Below, piece by piece: positions 1 to 9,286 of a DNA stretch of 64,000 nt. Location of the stretch: assembly GCA_963750255.1 (NCBI GenBank), contig CAVVPZ010000006.1, positions 62,001 to 126,000 of the forward strand. The letters are read 5' to 3'. Below the pieces are notes generated by a model. The model had not been told where the DNA came from and ran no database searches. It saw only the letters and a list, made by a program, of their open reading frames with translations. Source of the DNA: DATLED01 sp963750255. Lineage in GTDB: Bacteria > Actinomycetota > Acidimicrobiia > Acidimicrobiales > CADCTF01. The position numbers and the translations under genes are program-made. How positions within the stretch are numbered: position 1 is the stretch's first letter; each line of letters opens with the position of its first letter.

Positions 1-1752
1 GCGACCGTGTCCTGTTGCACGCCACGCTGCGGGTCGCGAGCCAGCGCCTCCACAACGGCACCGTGCTCGCCGTGACCGGCGCTGACCGACACCGGTCCGC
101 CGTGTCCGGCCCCGCCGGACACGGGCCTCGAGCTCCCCGCCGCGTTCGTCGCCGGCCGGAGGCACGACGGCACCCCGAACCTGTCCCACGCCTGGGCCCG
201 CACCGTCGACGGCGCCCAGGGCGGCACCTGGACCCAGGCCCACTTGCTCGGCACCGCCGCGCTCGACCGCTCAGCGCCTACGTCGCCCAAAGCCGCGGCC
301 GACAGCCACCCACACCTGGAACGTCACCCGCCTCTCCGACGGTCGACCACGGCGGCATCATCGTCACCCGCGACCCCGCCGAAGACGTCCTCGCCGCAAT
401 GGAACGCCAACCCCCCGCCGGCTTCGCCGCCCACGACAACCCCCACACCCTCGACCGCACCCTCACCGCCGAACGCGGCGGCCACCTCGACGTCATCGCC
501 GGGCGCCCACCGCTCCGCCCAGAGGCGCTCGACGAAGCGCACCGCGACCTGGATCGAGCCGACTCCGACCTGGCCCGCGCCGGCAACGAGCTTCGCAACG
601 CCCAGGAGGCGGTCGCGGCGATCGGGCCGCTGGCGCGCACCCGCCGCCACGGCCGCCAACACCTCGACGCCGCCCGAACACGCGTGTCCGCCGCCGCCCA
701 ACGAGTCGACGCCGCCGATGCGGCCCGGCGAGCCGCACAGGCCGAAGTCGAACGCGTCGAGCAGGCCGCCAAAGCCGACAAGGCTTGGACCGTTACGCAC
801 GGCTGGCGGATCGACCGGGTCGCCGACATCGACCACCAACTCGAACAGCACTGGAGCCGGGCCGTCGTCGCTGCCGTCCGCCAAGGCGATCCCCTCGCCT
901 TCGGCGTCGACCGCCTCCGCCACGCCCGACACACCACCCTCGGGAACCTCCGGGCACTCGACGCGGGCCTCCCGCCCGACCACCGCGACCGACTCGCCCG
1001 AGCCGAAGCCGAACTCGCGCACCGCACCACCAACCTCGCCTACGCCCGCCGGACCCTCACCGCCGCCGAAGGCGACGTCGAAGCCGCCAGCCAGCGGCGG
1101 TGGGGCCGACGCGACAACGACGCCCTCGCCCGAGCCGAGATCCGCTACTCGGCCGCCCGCAACACGGTGGCCCAGGCCGCCGATGCCGTCGTCGCCGCCC
1201 GTTCCGACGTCGAATGCCACCGCCAAGGCGTCGATCGCTACCTCCAGGCCCTCGAGCGCACCGCACCCGAACGCCAACAACTCGACCGCGACGCCCAAGA
1301 CCTCGGCAACGCCCTCACCGAGACCCGGCCCGAGCGTGTGCTCGCCGCAGCCCACGGCGACCCGACAGGCGCGCACCTCGAGATCGCCCTCGGTCCCGCC
1401 CCACCCGATCCGGCCCGGAAGGTCATTTGGTGTGCTATCGCCAACGAGATCGAAGCCCACCGCGACCGAACGAACCACGCCGCCGAACCGGCCGGCACGG
1501 AACGACTCGGCTGGCTCCTCGGCCAGCGTCCCACCTACTCGACCAACGAGTGGGACCGCGTCGCCGGGCTCGTCAACGACCGCGCCCGCACTACTCACCG
1601 CCGCGGCGACCATCAGCCGCGGGGGCCTTGACGACCCCGAAGACCACCGGCTCTGGCGCGAAGCCCTCGAGCGGAACGTCGAAGCGCTCGCCGCCAGCCG
1701 GACCGTCCGCGAGCCCGAGCCGCCCGGCAGGGGCATCGAACTCGGGTGGTGA
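1..1752 (+). pseudogene. C-terminal part of a MobF/TraA-type conjugative relaxase-helicase, frameshifted
   Basis: The stretch resembles the end of actinobacterial plasmid or ICE relaxases that nick and unwind DNA for conjugation. The first ~270 bases read as the end of a RecD-like helicase domain (GTPNLSHAWARTVDGAQGG), followed in other frames by AYVAQSRGRQ and THTWNVTRL, and then by a long, charged, probably coiled-coil tail rich in Ala and Arg. Stitching requires shifts near positions 270, 308, 345 and 1590; the last joins the main frame to ISRGGLDDPEDHRLWREALE and the stop at 1752. The N-terminal relaxase domain lies before the window. The shifts may be decay or assembly error. The family assignment rests on remembered family motifs, not on a search. 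Confidence 0.6.
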
Positions 1753-1854
1753 GCGCGTCACCTCGGCCGAATTCGAACCCGCCCACTACTCGACCGCCGA
1801 TCGGACGGGTCCAGGGTTCGGGCAGGTGAGTTCGGCGCCGGCGCCGAACTCTTT

Positions 1855-3331
1855 GTGGTGCGTCTTCGTTTTGGTGTTGTGGTTTGGGTCTCGATGTTGC
1901 TTGGCGGGTCGGGAATGTTGATGCTTCCCGCCGCGGCTACGCCACCGACCTCGACGGTGGTGTCGGATATGGCGCAGGCCACCATCGAACGACTCGCTCT
2001 TGATCGAGCGACGACAGCTGCGGCGGCACCAACGTCAACATCGAACTCCAAGCCAGACCCTTTGGGTGATGTCATCGCCGCGAACAGTGGCACCCAGACG
2101 ATTGAGCCAAGGGCCGAATATCAGTGCGGTGGCCTTGTCCTACGGACCAGATCGTCTCGACATCACAATCACCGTCCCCGGCGGCGACGACCCGTCCAGC
2201 TCGGCGAACTGGCGACAGAACTTCACCGGAGCGGGCGCGGCGCTCGACGTCAACGGCGACAACCTCCCGGACTTCGTCTCGGTGATCGCGGCCCACGCTA
2301 ACGGCGCGCTCGAAGCCGCGACCGTCGCGGTGCCGCCCGCCTCCGGCCCCAGCAACGCCAAGAAGTTCATCGACTCGTTTTGCTACGGCACGGGCGCGAT
2401 CAACGCGACCGCCCGCCTATGTGTTGTCGGTGCCCTCGAGTTGTATCGGCAACGCCTACGAGGTCCGAGGTGCTGTGGTGTTGTTCTACAACCGGGCCAC
2501 GTCGATCTCCGACGACGTGGACCTGGTGATCGACGCCGCCCCCGAGGGTGGCGACTTGATCGGCGTTCACCGCGATACCGCCAAGAACGGCAGCGGGTAC
2601 CGCTTCGTTGCCAGCGACGGCGGGATCTTCTCCTTCGGCGACGCGCCGTTCTTCGGCTCGACCGGCGACCTGCAACTCAACAAACCGATCGTCGGGATGG
2701 CCACCACCCGCACCGGCTCGGCTACTGGCTGGTGGCGAGCGACGGCGGAATCTTCACCTTCGGCGACGCCACCTTCTTCGGCTCGACCGGCGACATCGTC
2801 CTCAACCAGCCGATCGTCGGGATGGCCCCCACACCCACCGGCAAGGGCTACTGGCTCGTCGCCCGCGACGGCGGCATCTTCACCTTCGGCGACGCCAAAT
2901 TCGCCGGGTCGGCCGGTGGACTCGCCCTCAACGACATCGTCGCCGTCACCTCCACGCCATCAGGACGCGGGTACTGGATCGCCCGCGCCACCGGCGCCGT
3001 GCTCGCCTACGGCGACGCGCTCCCGATGGCGAACGCCGCCGGCGAATCGCCCACACCCCTCGTCGGGATCGCCCCCAGCCCGAGCGGACTCGGCTACTGG
3101 CTCGCCTACGCCGACGGCACCGTCGCCGCCCGAGGCGACGCCGCCCCCCACGGCGACGCGCTCACCCTCTCGCTCAACGCTCCGATCGTCGGGCTGGCCG
3201 CGACACCCACCGGCCGCGGCTACTGGCTCCTCGCCCGAGACGGCGGCGTCTTCAGCTATGGCGACGCCACCTTCCACGGCTCCACCGGAAACCTCCACCT
3301 CAACAAACCCGTCCTCGACCTCGCAACCTGA
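1855..3331 (+). CDS. Secreted protein with six C-terminal GYWLVASDGG-type repeats, frameshifted
   Basis: Starts at a GTG and opens with a clear signal peptide (VVVWVSMLLGGSGMLMLPAAA). A middle domain (ITITVPGGDDPSSSANWRQN, then NRATSISDDVDLVIDAAP) precedes six ~41-residue repeats beginning GYRFVASDGG or GYWLVASDGG. Each repeat has the pattern GYW-hydrophobic-A-DGG-hydrophobic-F-GDA-F-GS-G, which fits blades of a beta-propeller. Reading it as one protein needs shifts near 2110, 2415 and 2720 (+1, +1, -1); the total length modulo 3 agrees. Such repeats are common in secreted proteins of Acidimicrobiia. The ligand is unknown. It sits alone between a relaxase remnant and a VOC gene. Confidence 0.65.
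2595..3331 (+). repeat. Six tandem ~41-residue GYW...DGG...FGDA coding repeats
   Basis: Six consecutive units start GYRFVASDGG, YWLVASDGG, GYWLVARDGG, GYWIARATGA, GYWLAYADGT and GYWLLARDGG. Units 1-3 and 6 keep the FGDA/YGDA and GSTG/GSAG motifs; units 4 and 5 are more diverged. The repeat is protein-level rather than an exact DNA repeat. Six units would be enough to close a six-bladed propeller. Confidence 0.7.
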
Positions 3332-3463
3332 CCACCCCTTGACTGCGTCGCCCCAGGCATAAGGCGACCCCCACCGCGATCAATGACGAGGCGCTCCAGT
3401 CCGTCGTAGGCGCCTCGACGCCCGCCCTGAGGTGTTCACGTAGCGGGCGCGTAGCGTTCGATC

Positions 3464-3865
3464 GTGACTAAGAACGCGCTGTTCCGGAAGGTCGACTGCC
3501 TGGCGCTCCGCGTTTCCGATCTGGACGACGCGATCGACTTCTACGTGGGCCTCGGGCACGACGCGCTCTGGCGAACCCCAACCAGTGCGGGGCTTCGACT
3601 GCCCGAATCGGAGGCCGAGCTCGTGCTGCAGACGGAACGACCCGGCCCTGAGACCGACCTCACCGTCGCCGAGGTATCGGCTGCAGTCGAGCGATTCGTC
3701 GCCGCAGGTGGCCGAGTAGTCGTCGAGCCCTTCGACATCGCGATCGGGCGGTGCGCCGTCGTCGCCGACCCGTGGGATAACCACCTCGTTGTCCTCGACA
3801 ACAGTAGGGGTCACCTCGTCACCGATGATGCTGGACACGTGACGGGCGTCAAACAAAAGGGATAG
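3464..3865 (+). CDS. VOC-family (glyoxalase/bleomycin-resistance fold) protein
   Basis: 133 residues from a GTG start. The beginning, VDCLALRVSDLDDAIDFYVG, is the typical first beta-alpha-beta unit of the vicinal oxygen chelate fold, and VADPWDNHLVVLD near the end matches the usual terminal strand. The length fits a single-domain VOC monomer that pairs to form an active site. The metal site and substrate cannot be read from the sequence; it could be a dioxygenase, a lyase or a drug-binding protein. Its end overlaps the convergent gene on the other strand by 17 bases. Confidence 0.75.
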   Translation: MTKNALFRKVDCLALRVSDLDDAIDFYVGLGHDALWRTPTSAGLRLPESEAELVLQTERPGPETDLTVAEVSAAVERFVAAGGRVVVEPFDIAIGRCAVVADPWDNHLVVLDNSRGHLVTDDAGHVTGVKQKG

Positions 3866-4196
3866 GCAGGACAGTCGGCTTGGAACGCGCCAGTTCTCCG
3901 AACCTCAGCAGGGTTTCGCTCGCCTCGCGGTGGAACCGCGGGAGGAGAATCGGCGGCGCCGTCTGGTGGTGTGGCACCGGCTGGGACGCCCGATGGAGCT
4001 GGAGGACTGCGAGCCAAACGGACCGCGTTGGTCGATCAACCTCGGCGAGCGAGGCGATGTGGGCGCGCGGGCCAACCCAGACATCGAGGTCGTTGGCGGG
4101 CAGAGCCGGTGCGACTGCCGCGACGCCGCCGAGAGCGAGTAGCTCGTCGCCATCGCAGACGTCACAGCCGAGCTCCTCCAGATCGGCCGCGGTCAC
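3849..4196 (-). CDS. Hypothetical protein, 115 residues
   Basis: Not recognised. The GTG start gives a compositionally balanced protein (DLEELGCDVCDGDELLALGG, DLDVWVGPRAHIASLAEVDR) without a signal peptide or membrane segment. An ATG a little upstream in another frame (MGTYEDRNS) could be the true beginning if a single-base shift lies between them. It follows two other minus-strand genes of unknown function at 4422-5918, so it may belong to the same unit. Natural-looking composition and low-complexity-free sequence argue for a real gene, but no family is known to me. Confidence 0.45.
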   Translation of the reverse strand: MTAADLEELGCDVCDGDELLALGGVAAVAPALPANDLDVWVGPRAHIASLAEVDRPTRSVWLAVLQLHRASQPVPHHQTAPPILLPRFHREASETLLRFGELARSKPTVLPIPFV

Positions 4197-4421
4197 GAAT
4201 TCCGATCCTCGTACGTTCCCATGGCGAGATCATCGCGCGCGTGGATGCCCCGCCACCGCCGCAGCCTGAGGCAGTGTCCGCGTCCGAGGCGCCGATCCGT
4301 TGCCGCCGGACGTGACAGCGCACACCCACGCGAGCGGCGAACTGATCCTCCGATTGGTGCCCCGACCGCGTTGCGGGGCATGCCTGTCGGCTTTGCCAAT
4401 CGTCGGACAGAAATTGGTACC

Positions 4422-5252
4422 TCAGAACAAGGAGGGCTGGGAGGCGCCGGGTTGCGAAGCTCGTCGGTCTCCTGATCCGAGATCCCGGTCTCGTCGTGGA
4501 GTCTGCGGCGGGGGCGATGCATTGTCGGTGGCCTGGCGAGAAGCGAGCTCGGTAGCTGCCTCGCGGACGCCTTGCTGTGGCCAAATGGTGGCCAGCTTGA
4601 TGACCGCGGCGCTGGCTGCCGGGGTGAGCGTGTCGATACCGTCCAGAACTCCGCGAACGATGGCGGCACCGCTTCGTGGGTCCATCTCGCGGGCTCGCTT
4701 GATGAGCGCGCCCGACATGGCGGAGTTGGCGCGAAGGACGCGACCGGCAGCCCAGCGCCGGAGCGGTGGCCGAATCTCTCGACCGACAACGACCGGGCCA
4801 AGCCCGAGGTGTCTGGCGCCTCCTCGCCGTCATCGTCGGGATCGTCGTCGACCGGCTGTGGCCCAAGGCCGATGGCAGTCGCGGGCCCGTCGAACCACTC
4901 GCCTGGGATCTCCCAGTAGACGTGGCGATCGGCGGCGAGGAACGTCTGGGCCAGGATGTCCAGGTCGTCGGGGGAGATGAGTCCGGACTCGTCGATCTGG
5001 CGGATGAGTCGTCCGGTGGCGTTGCGCCACCGTTGATCGGTGACGATCAGGAGGGCCGTCGTCACCGCTTCCTCGGGGTTGTCCTTGTGGAACTGGCGGA
5101 AGAGACACCAGGGCTCGAACGCTGTCCGACCTCTTCGAGAACGACCCGGGGTAGAGGACGAGCCGGCGCTGGAACTCGGAGACGTCGCTGGCCGTGTGGA
5201 GGGCAAGGACTTCGTCGAGCGCCGTCCAAGCGTCGTCGTTGGGATCAGTCAT
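4422..5252 (-). CDS. Conserved-looking hypothetical protein, two frame shifts
   Basis: Not recognised. The reading starts MTDPNDDAWTALDEVLALHT at an ATG, continues in a second frame (EEAVTTALLIVTDQRWRNAT, DILAQTFLAADRHVYWEIPG) and ends in a third segment (MSGALIKRAREMDPRSGAAI through SQPSLF). Shifts fall near 5140 and 4790, one apparent insertion and one apparent deletion. The predicted protein is about 276 residues, soluble, mostly helical, with an acidic linker (DDDPDDDGEEAPD) between two domains. It is followed by no close gene; 4197-4421 is empty as far as I can see. Confidence 0.5.
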
Positions 5253-5423
5253 CCGGGTGAGTCTGCACCGCCGGCGCATCGCCGAGGTCGACTCCTTCGT
5301 CGTGTCTTCGGAACCGCGGCCCCAGCAGGGCTGACTGCCTCGTCCGCCCCAGCTGCGCGACGACATGCATCTGTCGATGGAGGAACTTTGGGCGGGGTGG
5401 GTCCGCCACCTTCGGGCCGGGTG

Positions 5424-5918
5424 TCAGTAGGTCGAGTGCCATTCTGCAACTGCGGCCTTCAGCGCGGCGTGGGGCGTTACGTGGGTCTTGTAGAGCGGCC
5501 CGGAGGGCACGTCGCCAAGCCGTAGGGAAATCAGATCGAGGTCGTCGACGTCGGCTCTCCAGGCGTTGGCGAGGTAGGTGAACTCCGTGAGCATGCCGGT
5601 GAGGCTTCGACTGGCTGTCTTGGCGAGTTGGCTTTCTCGCATCGCAGCTGCCTCGTTGGCGATGAAGTCGTCGTCGACACCGTGGAGATACAGGATCCTT
5701 GGCAGTGATTCCGTGAAGCAGCGGGTGACGGCGGCGGCTGGTGCGAACGGAACTAGGACGGGCAGGAGTGTCGGCGCGTTTATGAACAGCGCTACTTGAG
5801 GGCGCCAAGGAAGGTGGGCGGCGTACCAGTCGCCGAGGGCCGTGTTCGACAGTCGCAGGTTGGGGACCGGGCGGCCGACGCGGTCGAGGAACTTCTTCGT
5901 CCCGCGGATCACGACCAC
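5424..5918 (-). CDS. DUF6933 family protein
   Basis: 164 residues beginning MVVIRGTKKFLDRVGRP, followed by STALGDWYA-like (NTALGDWYAAHLPWRPQVAL), a hydrophobic strand FINAPTLLPVLVPFAPA, a helical middle with FIANEAAAM, and AKTASRSLTGMLTEFTYLAN. This pattern matches the family called DUF6933, small bacterial proteins of unknown function often found in plasmid-like or accessory regions. The start ATG is 12 bases after the stop of the 105-residue gene at 5931-6248, so the two are probably co-transcribed. Confidence 0.7.
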   Translation of the reverse strand: MVVIRGTKKFLDRVGRPVPNLRLSNTALGDWYAAHLPWRPQVALFINAPTLLPVLVPFAPAAAVTRCFTESLPRILYLHGVDDDFIANEAAAMRESQLAKTASRSLTGMLTEFTYLANAWRADVDDLDLISLRLGDVPSGPLYKTHVTPHAALKAAVAEWHSTY

Positions 5919-5930
5919 AAAGGCCCGCGA

Positions 5931-6248
5931 TCAGACCGGTGCTGGTATGGCGGTGATCTCACCGTGGAGTCTGTCGACGATGTCGGCGAGGCCGGCGATC
6001 TCGCCGTTGCGGGCTTGGGTGGCACGCTGGATGAGGTGGTCGATGATGGCGAGACGCGTTCCGCTGCGCTCGGCACGCACGACTCCGGCGTAGGCGACGA
6101 CGAGTTCGGTGTAGACGTCGAGCAACTGGCCGTCGCTCTCATGCCAGCTCCGTACCTCGTTGACGGCGTCAGCATCGGCAGCGCAGGAGTCGGCGAGAAA
6201 CGTGATGGGATCGTCGGGCCGTAATACGACAACTCTGCTGGTAGGCAC
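5931..6248 (-). CDS. Hypothetical protein, 105 residues, upstream partner of the DUF6933 gene
   Basis: Not recognised. The sequence has a short beta-like start (MPTSRVVVLRPDDPITFLAD) and then long amphipathic helices (LLDVYTELVVAYAGVVRAER; IIDHLIQRATQARNGEIAGL). No signal peptide or membrane span. It lies 12 bases upstream of the DUF6933 gene in the same direction, so it may be the first gene of that pair. The helical character fits a small partner or regulatory protein, but that is speculation. Confidence 0.5.
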   Translation of the reverse strand: MPTSRVVVLRPDDPITFLADSCAADADAVNEVRSWHESDGQLLDVYTELVVAYAGVVRAERSGTRLAIIDHLIQRATQARNGEIAGLADIVDRLHGEITAIPAPV

Positions 6249-6346
6249 GGCGGCTCCTCTCGGACAGCGACGAGATGGATTCTGTCGCCTCGTGAGCTAC
6301 CTCCGCACGGAGTACCGAGACGATCGGATGGGGTGTTCGTACACTT

Positions 6347-6589
6347 GTGTATGTGACGAGGACGCGAAGCAGCCAGCTGGGGCCTTCCGCTCGTCCCGTC
6401 GCGGTACCGGAGGACGTCGACGACCCTGCAATCGACAAGGCGCAAGGGGTGGTGGAGCTCCCGCTTCATGTCCGCTGGAGCGGTTCCCCGAAACACTACG
6501 ACCTCGCCAAGCGAACCGAGCGACGTCAACTCCTCGAGCACGACCCAGGCCGTCGGACCCAGGGCGCGGCGCAGCCACCGTGCCGGTAG
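6347..6589 (+). CDS. Hypothetical short protein, possibly truncated
   Basis: GTG start; the first ~60 residues look protein-like (SSQLGPSARPVAVPEDVDDP, then VELPLHVRWSGSPKHYDLAK and RTERRQLLEH). After residue ~65 the sequence turns Arg/Pro/Gly-rich, which suggests a shift or truncation near 6545. I do not recognise the family with certainty. It is divergent from the 5931-6248 gene, with about 100 bases between the starts that could carry both promoters. Confidence 0.4.
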   Translation: MYVTRTRSSQLGPSARPVAVPEDVDDPAIDKAQGVVELPLHVRWSGSPKHYDLAKRTERRQLLEHDPGRRTQGAAQPPCR

Positions 6590-6674
6590 TCAGCACGAGC
6601 TCATCGGCCGGCCCGTCCTCCCTCGGGGACGGCGACGCATCGAGCGTCGGGCGGCGGAACCGCTCAGCCACCGG

Positions 6675-7017
6675 TCAAGCCGAACGACTCTCGTCGTCGG
6701 CGACGACGGCGATCCCGGAGTGCTCGAGGTGCACCACATAGGTGGTCGCACCGAACGAGGAGCAGCGGTCCCCGCGGTCGACCTTCGATCACGCCCGCCC
6801 GCGCCAGTTGGCGGAGCCGGCGGTGCACCGAGTCCTTCGACAAAAACCCCAGCCGGTCGGCGACGCTTCGGGCGCTCGCCTCCACCACCAACTGGCCGTC
6901 GACCATGTCGGCGCGGGCGATCAGATCGTGGAGGACGGCGAGCGCCTGGGGCCCGTGCTCACACAAGAATCCGAACGCCGTCGGGTAGCAGTGCTCGATG
7001 CGGACCTCAGGCCGCAT
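6675..7017 (-). CDS. Winged-helix DNA-binding protein of a mobile element
   Basis: Starts at an ATG 6 bases after the stop of the excisionase-like gene. The core reads FLCEHGPQALAVLHDLIARA, then SVADRLGFLSKDSVHRRLRQ and LARAGVIEGR, a helix-turn-helix with a following wing typical of replication- or partition-type winged-helix proteins next to actinobacterial relaxases. A +1 shift near 6770 is needed to reach the natural end TTYVVHLEHSGIAVVADDE and the stop at 6675. It probably binds element DNA for copy or transfer control; this role is inferred from neighbours. Confidence 0.6.
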
Positions 7018-7022
7018 CGCCG

Positions 7023-7227
7023 TCACCGGTGTCGATGGAGAGCAAGGCGCGACAAGGCGGCCGTCGGGATCCGCAGGCAGCGGCCGAAACGCACCACCGG
7101 GATCCCTTCCGCGCCGTTCCGCTCCCGCGAAGCCCGGTCCGTTCATAGAGCTGCGAGCGGCCCTAGTCGGGGTCAACTCCTGGGCCTGCTCGACCCGCAG
7201 AAACGGAGGAAGATCCTCGAACCGCAT
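7023..7227 (-). CDS. Excisionase-like (AlpA/Xis, HTH_17) protein, frameshifted
   Basis: The start MRFEDLPPFLRVEQAQEL and the end GIPVVRFGRCLRIPTAALSR bracket a small MerR-like helix-turn-helix protein of the excisionase family. The length is 3n+1, so a single +1 shift between 7200 and 7100 would restore one ~68-residue frame. Excisionases bind att DNA and turn integrase towards excision. No integrase is visible in this window; with the relaxase end at 1-1752 this suggests remains of an integrated conjugative element. Confidence 0.55.
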
Positions 7228-7291
7228 TGCGACGTTGACAACCGAGGAGGGGGTCGACGAACGCAACGACGACCGAAGGGATGCTCTCACC

Positions 7292-7507
7292 TCATCGAGT
7301 CGGTGGGCGTTTCAGACGTTCATGAATAGCTCCGGCCATGAACATCGAAATCGCTGCAAGCACGGAGGCACCAACCGCCGCTGCTAACGCAATCGATGTC
7401 TTAGCGCTGGCATCGGTAAATATTCTGACAACAAGGGAGGAGAGCGACGCCGAGCCGATTGCGACCTGAAGCCTCATCTGTCGTCGAACGGCCCTGCGGT
7501 CTCCCAT
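7292..7507 (-). CDS. Small membrane protein, 71 residues
   Basis: ATG start. A charged N-terminus (MGDRRAVRRQMRLQ) is followed by a moderately hydrophobic helix (VAIGSASLSSLVVRIF) and a clear membrane helix (IALAAAVGASVLAAISMFMA), then a basic tail. No family recognised. It lies in a stretch with lower GC than its surroundings, together with the secreted protein gene at 7625-8503, so both may be recent arrivals. Confidence 0.4.
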   Translation of the reverse strand: MGDRRAVRRQMRLQVAIGSASLSSLVVRIFTDASAKTSIALAAAVGASVLAAISMFMAGAIHERLKRPPTR

Positions 7508-7624
7508 TACGTTCCCCCAATCCAGCTGCCGGTGACAGTCACGCCATCCACCTGCGACCCCTCGTAAAAGGAGCGTGGCGTCTTTGCTCAGAAACGCCGC
7601 TCCGACGCCTTATGCTATCGCGAC

Positions 7625-8503
7625 TTATCCCGCACAAGCGAGCACGCCAGCGACGTCGATATTGCCGTGACCGATGGTAACACGCGAGACACCAGTTGGG
7701 GACACACGAGCTGTGGCAGTGATCCCGTCCACGAATGGCCGGCCTTCGTCGCAGTAGTCCGGGACTCGTAGGCGCGAGCCGTGATTACGGGTGAAGTTGA
7801 GGTACGACTGTTATCAACCTCGTATTCCACCGAGGTTGCCGATTGGCCGGTTGTGTCGATCGTGAGGCGGACTGCTTGGAAGCCGGCGGGACCCTCGTCC
7901 GTGACATCGACCTGCAGAGGGACGATCCCCGGAGGGCAATTGATCGGGTCGTTTATAGAGCAAGCAGCGCCGCGTTGACCTCTCGGATCCCATAGCTGAC
8001 AAGAGACGTTACTAACTCAAGGTTTCGATTATTCTGTCGAAGACCGAACGCGGCCCAGCTTAACCGCGACAGTGGTTACAAAATGGGTCGTCGGAGTGGC
8101 GTCTGGATATCCGAGGGCAATGACAGCAATAGCGCATTCAGATGCTTGCAATTGGTGCCCAACCGGATCCGCAATCAATTCTTCCAGGTTGTTGTAACAC
8201 CCATAAACCGCGTAGCAGCACACCGAGTTCAAACAGAAGCACCTGGGGGGGCACGTTGGAGAACGCTTCGGCATCATCGACAATCGATGCCAGTGTGTTA
8301 TCGAGATCAGCCATTCCGTCTGCATTCCATTTGGCAATGCAGTCATCGACGCTAAGGCAATAGTATGCGTGTGCGGGCCGAGACGTAATGGTCAGTGACG
8401 CTGACACGACGGCAATACCCAACAGTAGGCGAAGCGAATACTTGGTGTAACGTCGGACACTTTTGAGTGCGCTGTTTATAACCCCTCCAAGGGTGGAGGA
8501 CAT
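7625..8503 (-). CDS. Secreted Cys-containing protein, frameshifted
   Basis: The ATG at 8503 gives a signal peptide (SLRLLLGIAVVSASLTITSR, cleavage near PAHA-YYC). Following the best composition through three frames gives a mature protein with Cys-rich segments (CLSVDDCIAKWNADG; CFCLNSVCCYAVYGCYNNLE), a beta-rich part (PGIVPLQVDVTDEGPAGFQA, VRLTIDTTGQSATSVEYEVD) and the end GVSRVTIGHGNIDVAGVLAC. Shifts are needed near 8260, 8040, 7985 and 7805. No family recognised. Codon choice is less GC-biased than in neighbouring genes. The exact middle frame around 8030-8260 is uncertain. Confidence 0.45.
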
Positions 8504-9118
8504 CGCCAAGAAGGTCCTCGCCGTTATGACTCCTACCTCCCTCTATTCGACGTCAGAGTGCAGGGCCCTTGTTGCGCTCAGAGATTCCTCCAAGTCGGGG
8601 TCGAGCGCTGATGGCTCAACGGTCAATCAAGTTCCGGCGTGAGCCCCTCAGTGACGAGGCGCGCCCCCAAGAATGAGTTGCCGACCTTCCCAAGCCGCTG
8701 GGCTAGGACGCTGTGGCCAGCGCCTGACGGCCGGGTCCGAAGGCGCCGGGCTGGCCCGTCGCCGGGTCGGTCATTGCCGGCGTCGCGCTCTGGATGGTCG
8801 TCCGACACGTCACCAAGGCGGCGCACGCGGCTATTCAGGCACGCGGTCCGGCGTGTCGCCAGCGATTCATCTAAGGATGAATCATCACGGGATGGGCGAT
8901 CCGGCTCGGTCCGTTGGTGAGCCGACGTAGCCGCGAACGTAGCCATCTGCAGAATGCGCGTGGACCGAGGACTGCGGGCTACTCGCGGGCATCGGCAGGG
9001 ACGGGACGGCACGGCGAGACACCACTGAACCCCTGCTGACCTGCCAAAACGCCGCGACATCTCCCAATACGGTCCGGTCCGGTCGAACACCGAACAGAAC
9101 GGTGCGGACGACCTCAAG
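8504..9118. other. 615 bases without a supportable gene
   Basis: Open frames exist on both strands but none has a recognisable domain, a plausible start with ribosome-binding site, or natural composition. The minus-strand frames that run into 9119-9170 are the well-known spurious translations of an antisense tRNA (DSNPRPPACK, GLEPTTPCLQ). I see no hairpin terminator or repeat array here. It may be decayed mobile-element DNA between the accessory genes and the tRNA-derived repeat. Confidence 0.5.
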
Positions 9119-9172
9119 GCTGCTTTGCAAGCAGGGGGTCGTGGGTTCGAGTCCCATCGTCTCCACCACAAA
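9119..9172 (+). repeat. tRNA-Ala(TGC) 3' half, probable attachment-site scar
   Basis: The segment folds as anticodon stem-loop (loop TTTGCAA, anticodon TGC at 9126-9128; the outermost stem pair is mismatched), a 5-base variable loop, a good T arm (GTGGG TTCGAGT CCCAT), the 3' acceptor strand CGTCTCC, discriminator A and encoded CCA at 9166-9168. The matching 5' acceptor strand and a D arm are absent upstream, so it is not a full tRNA gene. Site-specific integrases commonly recombine at tRNA 3' halves and leave such copies. A second 3'-end copy lies at 12222-12246. Confidence 0.65.
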
Positions 9173-9286
9173 GTTCCAGGTCCGAGCCCTAGAAGTCGCT
9201 TCTCGACCGCAATGGCGATCTCCAACCCGCGCGCGGCGCAGCGGCGCGGCATCGCCCGCACGTCCACCAAGCTGTCACCGGGCGCG

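Noticed and set aside
2595..3331. CRISPR array
   Set aside because: The periodicity of ~123 bases is protein-level repetition in a coding frame; units are not exact DNA repeats with unique spacers.
6297..6671. Minus-strand gene opposite 6347-6589
   Set aside because: Only Arg/Pro/Ala-rich sequence, no start signal and no motif; the plus-strand frame is more protein-like, though itself uncertain.
9119..9168. Complete tRNA-Ala gene
   Set aside because: No D arm and no 5' strand able to pair with CGTCTCC is present within tRNA distance upstream.
8623..9270. Minus-strand frames containing DSNPRPPACK and GLEPTTPCLQ
   Set aside because: These are the well-known false proteins produced by translating the antisense strand of a tRNA; the tRNA remnant at 9119-9168 explains them.
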